Source: RGIG7179 sp051893555
GTDB taxonomy: Bacteria; Bacillota; Clostridia; Peptostreptococcales; Anaerovoracaceae
NCBI GenBank assembly: GCA_051893555.1
Contig: JBJFHL010000062.1
Coordinates: 46,187 to 110,186 of the forward strand
Reading direction: 5' to 3'
Length of the DNA: 64,000 nt
In this document: in pieces, positions 58,841 through 64,000 of the stretch
Layout: each line of letters begins with the position of its first letter
Numbering within the stretch: position 1 is the stretch's first letter
Program-made: the position numbers and the translations under genes
The notes under the pieces: generated by a model
Told to the model about the DNA's origin: nothing
The model's database searches: none
Seen by the model: only the letters and a program-made list of their open reading frames with translations

Positions 58841-59302
58841 ATGAAATTGAGAGCATATCTGGCGCAGGACTGCGCCGAAATGATTGAACTGTTTTATACT
58901 ACCGTACATACCGTAAACCGGATGGATTATTCAGAGGAACAGGTGAATGCCTGGGCGGATGGCAAGGCGGATCCGAAGACGTGGGATCGATCCTTTCAGG
59001 AGCATTATACATTGGTGGCAACAGAAGAAACGAAAGATGGCGAGATCATTGTGGGCTTCGGAGATATCGTGCCGGAAACGGGGTATCTTGACAGGCTCTA
59101 TGTTCACCACGCCTTTCAGCACTGCGGAATCGCTTCTGCAATCTGTGACAGGCTGGAAGCTGCCGTTTCCGGGAAGAGTATCACAGTCCACGCTTCCATT
59201 ACGGCGAAGACGTTCTTTCAGAATCGCGGGTACGTGGTGCAGCGGCAGCAGCAGGTGGAGCGAAACGGCGTGTTGCTTACGAATTATGTGATGAGGAAAT
59301 GA
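58841..59302 (+). CDS. GNAT-family N-acetyltransferase
   Basis: 153 residues. Opens KLRAYLAQDCAEMIELFYTTVHTVN and has the acetyl-CoA strand YLDRLYVHHAFQHCGIASAICDRLE (about 84-108), where the usual QxxGxG/A loop reads QHCGIA. Ends SITAKTFFQNRGYVVQRQQQV, the typical GNAT tail (Y for product release). Substrate unknown. Located directly downstream of the 60-bp repeat pair. Confidence 0.88.
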   Translation: MKLRAYLAQDCAEMIELFYTTVHTVNRMDYSEEQVNAWADGKADPKTWDRSFQEHYTLVATEETKDGEIIVGFGDIVPETGYLDRLYVHHAFQHCGIASAICDRLEAAVSGKSITVHASITAKTFFQNRGYVVQRQQQVERNGVLLTNYVMRK

Positions 59303-59315
59303 TGAAAAATAACTC

Positions 59316-59346
59316 TTGACTCTCCCATTATGGAAGGCTCTACAAT
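59316..59346 (+). promoter_or_regulatory. MerR-type promoter of the GyrI-domain regulator
   Basis: -35 TTGACT (59316-59321), 19-bp spacer, -10 TACAAT (59341-59346). The spacer carries an imperfect CTCCCA...TGGAAG dyad. The 19-bp spacing is diagnostic for MerR activation by DNA distortion. Confidence 0.8.
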
Positions 59347-59387
59347 AAAAGTGAGCTCAATAATAACGACAGATCTGGAGGAAGACT

Positions 59388-60206
59388 ATGCTGAAAATCG
59401 GAGATTTTTCAAAACTGTCCAGAGTCAGCATCCGTATGCTGCGCCACTATGATGAAATCGGCCTGTTGAAGCCTGTCTGGATTGATCCGGAATCCGGATA
59501 CCGCTACTATGCGGCAGAACAGCTTCCAATCGCAGGACGTATCAGTGCGCTGAAAGACATGGGCTTCGGCCTTACTGCCATTGGAGAGATATTACCCTGC
59601 TATTTGGACCGTGATGCCTTGGATCGACATTTAAGATGCAAAGAGGCAGAACTTCAGGAACTGTCCAGTCAGACAGCATACCGGCTGCGGCTTCTGGATA
59701 CAGCCCGTAAACGGCTGAGAAAGGAAGACGAAACAATGAACTATGATGTTACAATTAAGACGTTTCCACCACGTTACGTTGCAACAGTTCGTAAGGAGAT
59801 TCCTTCCTATGAACAGGAGGGAATGCTTTGGAACATATTGATGGAAGAAACCGCACAGATGAATTTACTGCCGGGAGATCCTTGTTTGTGCTGTGCGGTA
59901 TTCCATGACAAGGAATACAGGGAAGCGCAGGTGGATATAGAAGTGCAGAAAGACGTAAAAGGCAGATATCCGGACACGGAACACGTTCAATTTCGAACAC
60001 TGCCGGAAGTTACCGTGGCATGTGCAACCTGCAAAGGCTCCTATGAGCAGATGGGTGCGATTTATGCTGCAGTTGCAGCCTGGGTTTCTGACAATGGATA
60101 TACATTCGATGGTCCAATGTTTAACATCTATCATGTAAGCCCACACGAAACCTCTAACCCTGACGAATATGTGACTGAGGTCTGCTACCCGGTAAAAAAA
60201 ATTTAA
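59388..60206 (+). CDS. MerR-family regulator with GyrI-like effector domain
   Basis: 272 residues. HTH about 1-70 (IGDFSKLSRVSIRMLRHYDEIGLLKPVWIDPESGYRYY), coiled-coil dimerization helix (about 80-118), and a C-terminal GyrI-like/BmrR-type ligand-binding domain (about 120-272, VTIKTFPPRYVATVRKEI ... EVTVACATCKGSYEQMG). Such regulators respond to lipophilic cations or small aromatics. Autoregulation is expected from the 19-bp-spacer promoter. No transporter gene adjoins it. SD ggaggaag. Confidence 0.93.
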   Translation: MLKIGDFSKLSRVSIRMLRHYDEIGLLKPVWIDPESGYRYYAAEQLPIAGRISALKDMGFGLTAIGEILPCYLDRDALDRHLRCKEAELQELSSQTAYRLRLLDTARKRLRKEDETMNYDVTIKTFPPRYVATVRKEIPSYEQEGMLWNILMEETAQMNLLPGDPCLCCAVFHDKEYREAQVDIEVQKDVKGRYPDTEHVQFRTLPEVTVACATCKGSYEQMGAIYAAVAAWVSDNGYTFDGPMFNIYHVSPHETSNPDEYVTEVCYPVKKI

Positions 60207-60212
60207 TTCCAT

Positions 60213-60246
60213 TGGGCACGCCGCTGTGTGGCGTGCCTATCTTTTG
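60213..60246 (+). terminator. Intrinsic terminator after the MerR-GyrI gene
   Basis: Stem GGCACGCC (60215-60222) / GGCGTGCC (60230-60237), 7-nt loop, then tatctttt. Confidence 0.8.
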
Positions 60247-60267
60247 ATGTATGTCTGCTTCGTTTTA

Positions 60268-60276
60268 TGGTATAAT
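60268..60276 (+). promoter_or_regulatory. Extended -10 promoter of the NimA-like gene
   Basis: TGGTATAAT (60268-60276): a perfect -10 with upstream TG; no clear -35. Confidence 0.5.
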
Positions 60277-60338
60277 GAGATATGCGTTTTTTCTTTAAAT
60301 GTGATGGTGGAAAACGCTTTGAAACTGAAGGAGGAAAC

Positions 60339-60809
60339 ATGATGAGAAGAAAGGACAGAGAAGTGACAAACAAAACCGCAATCGAAGAATTTGTGGCAGA
60401 GGAGCAGATCCTACGAATTGCCTTTTATGATGAAGGGGATATTTACATTGTCCCGGTGAATTACGGCTACATATTTAATAATGATCAGTATACCTTTTTC
60501 TTTCACGGTGCAAAGGTCGGAAGAAAATACGAACTCACCAAATCAAATCCGCTGGTGGGATTTGAAATCGACGGAAAGTATCGCCTGTTAGAAGGTGAAG
60601 CGGCCTGCGACTATTCCGCTACATTTCAGAGTGTGACAGGGACCGGAATTCTCCGACTGATTGAAAGTGATGAGGAAAAGAAAATCGGACTGAATGCACT
60701 GATGAAGCAGAGTACAAAAAAGAATGACTGGAGTTATGACGAGAAGATGCTTCACGGGACTGCTGTATTCAGACTGGATGTGCAAAAACTGTCATGCAAA
60801 GCAAAATAG
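60339..60809 (+). CDS. Pyridoxamine 5'-phosphate oxidase-like flavoprotein (NimA-like)
   Basis: 156 residues (ATG 60339; a second ATG at 60342 is equally well placed after aaggagg at 60328-60334). FMN-binding split barrel: ILRIAFYDEGDIYIVPVNYGYIF (about 27-49), YTFFFHGAKVGRKYEL and VGFEIDGKYRL. Starts MRRKDREV, typical of NimA-like proteins that act on nitroaromatics or as pyridoxal/haem-related enzymes. Paralog of the gene at 41446-41928. It overlaps the next gene by 16 bp. Confidence 0.88.
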   Translation: MMRRKDREVTNKTAIEEFVAEEQILRIAFYDEGDIYIVPVNYGYIFNNDQYTFFFHGAKVGRKYELTKSNPLVGFEIDGKYRLLEGEAACDYSATFQSVTGTGILRLIESDEEKKIGLNALMKQSTKKNDWSYDEKMLHGTAVFRLDVQKLSCKAK

Positions 60810-61330
60810 AAGAAAGAAAGACAGGGCACATGGCAAACATCATAACAGGTTGCAGAATTGTATGTAGTTTATTCTTATTATTTGTTCCTACTTTTTCTCC
60901 CGCATTTTTTGTGCTGTATCTGGTGACTGGATTTACAGACATGATCGACGGAACTGTAGCAAGGATGACAAATAGCGTCAGTGAATTTGGTTCCAGACTG
61001 GATACCGCTGCAGATACCGTATTTGTTGTGATTTGTATGATAAAGCTGTTACCGGTTTTGAAAATTCCTCTGTGGCTTTGCATTTGGATCGGTGTGATTG
61101 CAGTCATAAAAGTGATAAATATCATTTCAGGCTATATTATCCAGAAGAAATTTGCAGCAAAACATACTGTTCTGAATAAGGTTACGGGGGCTGCATTATT
61201 CATTCTCCCACTGACCCTTTCTATCATCGATTTGAAATACAGCGGAAGTTTTGTTTGTGCCATTGCTTTATTGGCAGCGATCGATGAGGGGCATTTGATA
61301 AGAACAGAAAATCATTGGAGCAGGAGGTAG
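60794..61330 (+). CDS. CDP-alcohol phosphatidyltransferase family protein
   Basis: 178 residues, about five membrane helices. Motif DGTVARMTNSVSEFGSRLDTAAD fits DGX2ARX8GX3DX3D, so the active site appears intact. It is a second enzyme of this family in the window but diverges from pgsA (57765-58295) outside the motif, and belongs to the short cargo-type members. The alcohol substrate is not known. Starts within the preceding gene (16-bp overlap); an ATG 36 bp later (MANIITGCRIVCSLFLL) is a likely alternative start. Confidence 0.88.
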   Translation: MQSKIEERKTGHMANIITGCRIVCSLFLLFVPTFSPAFFVLYLVTGFTDMIDGTVARMTNSVSEFGSRLDTAADTVFVVICMIKLLPVLKIPLWLCIWIGVIAVIKVINIISGYIIQKKFAAKHTVLNKVTGAALFILPLTLSIIDLKYSGSFVCAIALLAAIDEGHLIRTENHWSRR

Positions 61331-61334
61331 GATT

Positions 61335-61600
61335 ATGGCAAACGAGGAGAAAAAAGAATGAATTTCGCTCCGCCCGTTGATTATGACAAAGTAATGAAGC
61401 AAGTGCCCTTCGGAAAAGTAATAACCGTTGGAAAAATCCGGGAGTACTTCGCGAAAGTCAGCGGTGCGGAAGCACAGAAGGAAATGCTGGAAGCAGAGGG
61501 CCACACCATCATTCAGAAAGGACGGAAAAAAATCCGATATTATGTGAAGGATTATGAAAATGTACTTTTTGATCCGGAACAGATAAACAGGGAACTTTAG
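61335..61600 (+). pseudogene. MGMT/alkyltransferase-like gene with internal deletion
   Basis: ATG 61335 (aggtaggatt) opens MANEEKKE and a TGA; the homologous frame continues from the overlapping ATG 61358: DYDKVMKQVPFGKVITVGKIREYF, the N-terminal helix-turn-helix region of methylguanine-methyltransferase-like proteins. After KVSGA the middle (about 45 residues that usually follow) is missing and the sequence jumps to EAQKEMLEAEGHTIIQKG and RYYVKDYENVLF. About 80 residues remain of an expected 125-130. It may be non-functional. Confidence 0.65.
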
Positions 61601-61611
61601 GAGTACAAACA

Positions 61612-62031
61612 ATGACAGAAATCAGATATGTTCAAATTGAAGATAAAGGGTTTTGGTATAGTCTGGATAAGCATTTGCCGGATCATGAATTTCATAACAA
61701 AATCAGAAATAAGCAAGGATATATTTTATCAGAAAACAACAGACCCATTGGGCTATTAAGGTATAATCTGTTTTGGGATAATACACCGTTTTGTACAATG
61801 TTAATGATTGATCGGGATTATCAGAGAAAAGGCTACGGAAAAAAGCTTATGGAGCATTGGGAAGCGGACATGAAATCGCAAGGATATGGGATGCTTTTCA
61901 CATCCACACAGGTTGATGAAGAAGCACAGCATTTCTACAGAAAAATAGGATATAAAGATTGTGGTGGATTTGTTATAAATGTTCCAAAGTATGAACAGCC
62001 AATGGAATTGATTTTAATTAAAAGTATTTGA
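61612..62031 (+). CDS. GNAT-family N-acetyltransferase
   Basis: 139 residues; ATG behind aggagtacaaaca. Acetyl-CoA loop in MLMIDRDYQRKGYGKKLMEHWE (RKGYGK, about 82-87), then FTSTQVDEEAQHFYRKIGYKDCGGF. A compact acetyltransferase of the type recurrent in clostridial cargo regions. Distinctly A+T-rich. Acceptor unknown. Confidence 0.9.
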   Translation: MTEIRYVQIEDKGFWYSLDKHLPDHEFHNKIRNKQGYILSENNRPIGLLRYNLFWDNTPFCTMLMIDRDYQRKGYGKKLMEHWEADMKSQGYGMLFTSTQVDEEAQHFYRKIGYKDCGGFVINVPKYEQPMELILIKSI

Positions 62032-62059
62032 TAATCGGAATTTGGAGAGATATGAGATA

Positions 62060-62389
62060 ATGGCAAAGCATGAATTTGGAATAATGCAAACAGCTCCCCA
62101 AAAGGGGAAAAGATACGATGCGTATGACCCTCAAAAGTATAATTGTATAACTGTTGATGATGACTATTTAGAAGATATTGTTGCAAACTTTGATGATATT
62201 GATTTCTATTGGCATTCTCTTGATGTTCCAGGAAAGGGAATTGCTTATTGTGGAATTACCCTTATTCCCCCCACATCAATGCAAGCATTTATTTCTGTTA
62301 TTGATATCTTTCCCGAATTATCTGAACTGAAAGCACTTATGCAAAAAGCTTATACTGAAAATAAATGGATGATTCATTTTGGGCTGTAA
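62060..62389 (+). CDS. Small conserved hypothetical protein
   Basis: 109 residues from the ATG at 62060 (ggagagatatgagata). Contains KHEFGIMQTAPQKGKRYDAYDPQKYNCITVDDDYLE near the start and ends in a helical region ending WMIHFGL. No membrane segments or known motif. It is a type of short cytoplasmic protein seen repeatedly in Firmicutes genomes, function unknown. A+T-rich like its neighbours. Confidence 0.65.
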   Translation: MAKHEFGIMQTAPQKGKRYDAYDPQKYNCITVDDDYLEDIVANFDDIDFYWHSLDVPGKGIAYCGITLIPPTSMQAFISVIDIFPELSELKALMQKAYTENKWMIHFGL

Positions 62390-62457
62390 CTAACTTTCAA
62401 ATTCCAGTTTCTCAGCATCAATGGATTATTTTGAACACGAATGAATGGAGGCGAAAA

Positions 62458-63096
62458 ATGGCGTTCGATTTTAAGAAGGAATATAAAGAGTTTTATATGT
62501 CCAAGAATAAACCGGAGATTGTAACGGTGCCGAAGATGAATTACATTGCAGTCAGGGGCACCGGAAATCCGAATGAAGAAGGCGGTGCATATCAGCAGGC
62601 GGTCGGTGTGTTGTATGCAGTAGCATATACATTGAAAATGAGTTACAAGACGGATTACCGAATCCAGGGGTTCTTTGAATATGTGGTTCCTCCGCTGGAA
62701 GGGTTCTGGTGGCAGAAGGGCATAGAAGGTGTCGATTACGGAAACAAAGATACCTTTCACTGGATATCTGTGATTCGTCTGCCTGATTTCGTGACAGAAG
62801 AGGATTTCAAATGGGCAGTAGAAACTGCGTCGAAAAAGAAGAAACTGGATTGCTCTGCAGCAGAATTCCTTTCAATCGAAGAAGGTTTGTGTGTGCAGAT
62901 GATGCATCATGGCCCCTTTGATGATGAACCGGCAAGTGTTGCATTGATGGATTCTTTTTTGGAGCAGAACGGCTATATCAATGATTTCAGTGAAACCAGG
63001 ATGCATCATGAAATCTATCTGTCTGATCCTCGAAAAACCAGCCCGGATAAGCTGAAGACTGTAATCAGGCACCCAATCAAACAAATTGAAGAATAG
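62458..63096 (+). CDS. GyrI-like small-molecule-binding protein
   Basis: 212 residues from the ATG at 62458 (ggagg at 62446-62450). Stand-alone GyrI-like domain: FDFKKEYKEFY start, IVTVPKMNYIAVRGTGNPNEEG (about 21-42), VGVLYAVAYTLKM, and the double W pocket GFWWQKGIEGVDYG, ending LKTVIRHPIKQI. Family members (YdhH-type) lack DNA-binding domains and may bind or hydrolyse toxic small molecules. Possibly functionally related to the MerR-GyrI regulator upstream. Confidence 0.9.
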   Translation: MAFDFKKEYKEFYMSKNKPEIVTVPKMNYIAVRGTGNPNEEGGAYQQAVGVLYAVAYTLKMSYKTDYRIQGFFEYVVPPLEGFWWQKGIEGVDYGNKDTFHWISVIRLPDFVTEEDFKWAVETASKKKKLDCSAAEFLSIEEGLCVQMMHHGPFDDEPASVALMDSFLEQNGYINDFSETRMHHEIYLSDPRKTSPDKLKTVIRHPIKQIEE

Positions 63097-63105
63097 GAAA
63101 TACAT

Positions 63106-63681
63106 ATGATGAATAAGAAACTTACAATTCGTCCGGAAGAACATAAAGACTATAAGAGTATTATCTCTCTCATTTTACGTTCGTTTCAAGAAGGAACCGA
63201 TTATTCTGACGGAACCGATATTATTGCATTGGTGGAAGAAATCAGAGACTCAGAATATTATATTCCGGAGTTGTCCTTTGTCGCGGAATTAGACAACAAG
63301 GTGGTGGGACACTTCTTGTTTTCAAAATTTCCAGTATCACCTACACGAGAAGGTGGGCATAATAACGATACCAGTTCCGGAATTGTTATGCTGGGACCTG
63401 TATCTGTACATGCGGATTATTTCCGCCAGGGAATCGGAACTGAAATGCTGCATATGGGAATCGAGAAAGTGAGGGAACTGGGCTATAAGGGAATCACTGT
63501 TGAGGGAAATTATATGTTTTATCAGAAGGTTGGATTTCGAACTTCCTCAGAATATAACATCTTTCCAACAAGTGGATATCCAATGAAAGAACCTCGATGC
63601 ATGATGTGCCAGGAGACATATGAAGGATCGCTTGATGGCATACAAGGGTATATTGTCTATGATATGTATTTCAATGCATAA
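63106..63681 (+). CDS. GNAT-family N-acetyltransferase
   Basis: 191 residues. KLTIRPEEHKDYKSIISLIL start, VMLGPVSVHADYFRQGIGTEML (acetyl-CoA loop RQGIGT, about 108-113) and ITVEGNYMFYQKVGF. Closest in style to YhbS-type acetyltransferases (LGPVSVHPxxQxxGIG). The last codons and stop lie inside a 12-bp tandem duplication (63670-63693). It is the last gene of the second cargo region. Confidence 0.9.
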   Translation: MMNKKLTIRPEEHKDYKSIISLILRSFQEGTDYSDGTDIIALVEEIRDSEYYIPELSFVAELDNKVVGHFLFSKFPVSPTREGGHNNDTSSGIVMLGPVSVHADYFRQGIGTEMLHMGIEKVRELGYKGITVEGNYMFYQKVGFRTSSEYNIFPTSGYPMKEPRCMMCQETYEGSLDGIQGYIVYDMYFNA

Positions 63682-63693
63682 TTCAATGCATAA
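63670..63693 (+). repeat. 12-bp tandem duplication at the island edge
   Basis: TTCAATGCATAA at 63670-63681 and 63682-63693. The first copy contains the stop codon of the acetyltransferase, the second follows directly, so the protein is unaffected. Confidence 0.95.
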
Positions 63694-63728
63694 ATAATAG
63701 TCTTCGGAAACGTAAGGAGGAACACATT

Positions 63729-64000
63729 TTGAAAACGGCAATTTTAACGGTGGGAACAGAGATTCTGTTCGGACAGATTGTAAATACAAATGCGGCATAT
63801 CTGTCGGAACAGCTGAATCACCTGGGATATGATGTGATGTATCATTATACAGTGGGGGACAATCCGGGACGGCTGCATGATCTGATCGAGCTGGCATTTC
63901 GGGACTGCGACCTGATTTTGACCACGGGCGGGCTGGGGCCGACTCAGGACGATCTGACGAAAGAAGTCATCTGCGAAACCATGGGCGACCATCTGGTGGT
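63729..64000 (+). CDS. cinA: CinA family protein (competence/damage-inducible), N-terminal part
   Basis: Runs off the window; the first 90 codons are present. TTG start at 63729 chosen by aaggagg (63714-63720) and by the conserved start KTAILTVGTEILFGQIVNTN. MoCF-like domain with TTGGLGPTQDDLTKE (about 67-81), the signature of CinA, which has NMN deamidase and/or ADP-ribose pyrophosphatase activity. It is the expected neighbour of pgsA and recA, here displaced by the cargo region. Whether recA follows is not visible. Confidence 0.95.
   Translation, partial: MKTAILTVGTEILFGQIVNTNAAYLSEQLNHLGYDVMYHYTVGDNPGRLHDLIELAFRDCDLILTTGGLGPTQDDLTKEVICETMGDHLV

Noticed and set aside
58519..58909. Two minus-strand short frames with similar peptides (NCFPNYPKCFPKEN-like)
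   Set aside because: Similarity comes from the 60-bp DNA repeats; no binding sites, and the inverted-repeat DNA explains it better than a protein.
1..64000. tRNA, rRNA, prophage or transposase genes
   Set aside because: None found on either strand by inspection; a short tRNA without obvious flanks could be missed by eye.

Overview
The window looks like chromosome from an anaerobic, spore-forming member of the Clostridia (Eubacteriales; Lachnospiraceae or Family XIII-like, not resolved further). The evidence is an [FeFe]-hydrogenase, a class III (anaerobic) ribonucleotide reductase, rubrerythrin, an alpha/beta-type small acid-soluble spore protein, a YlbJ-type sporulation membrane protein, the Gram-positive gene orders rpmB-asp23-recG, rsmD-coaD and ftsK-rimO-pgsA-cinA, strong aggagg ribosome binding sites and some TTG/GTG starts. 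No tRNA, rRNA, CRISPR array, transposase or integrase was seen.

Layout. 1-4.8 kb: end of holA, a drug/metabolite transporter, and a two-gene hydrogenase unit in which an NuoF-type Fe-S domain is fused to a GltD-like flavoprotein and followed by HydA. 4.8-7.0 kb (minus): argR-recN. 7.1-14.3 kb (plus): ruvC-ruvA-ruvB-queA, an M20 dipeptidase, tgt and a 23S rRNA uracil methyltransferase. 14.3-19.1 kb: an A+T-richer three-gene restriction-modification unit (HTH plus two fused adenine methyltransferase domains, an AlwI-like type IIS nuclease, and an unknown Cys-rich protein). 19.2-21.2 kb: two tandem DUF5688 genes behind a leader that can fold into a closed multibranched RNA. 21.2-25.7 kb (minus): FMN riboswitch-ribD-ribE-ribBA-ribH followed by a HAD phosphatase that may supply the usually missing step of the pathway. 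25.8-31.7 kb: rubrerythrin, a membrane-anchored degenerate M20 peptidase, an acetyltransferase and nrdD-nrdG with an NrdR-like box.

31.8-34.9 kb is rpmB-asp23-recG. The expected continuation, SASP then rsmD-coaD, resumes only at 44.6 kb. Between them lies about 10 kb of small, mostly unrelated plus-strand cargo genes, several broken: a frameshifted MerR, a GrpB gene with an internal deletion, Fic debris, and a large gene killed by a 13-bp tandem duplication and later lesions. 45-58.3 kb is housekeeping: rsmD, coaD, ylbJ, tmcAL, ackA, rpmF, dapA (minus), asd, uppP, ftsK, rimO, pgsA. A second cargo island (58.3-63.7 kb) splits pgsA from cinA; it starts with two 60-bp direct repeats and carries acetyltransferases, a MerR-GyrI regulator, a flavin-binding protein, a CDP-alcohol transferase and a deleted MGMT-like gene. 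The two islands share gene families (MerR, GNAT, NimA-like) and orientation.

Candidates for something new: the hydrogenase unit, the third gene of the restriction unit, the structured leader upstream of the DUF5688 pair, the rib-operon HAD phosphatase, the 60-bp repeat built from GTTTTCCAAA boxes, and the hairpin lying between the Shine-Dalgarno and start codon of tgt. All functional statements rest on reading the sequence and family knowledge; no database search was possible.
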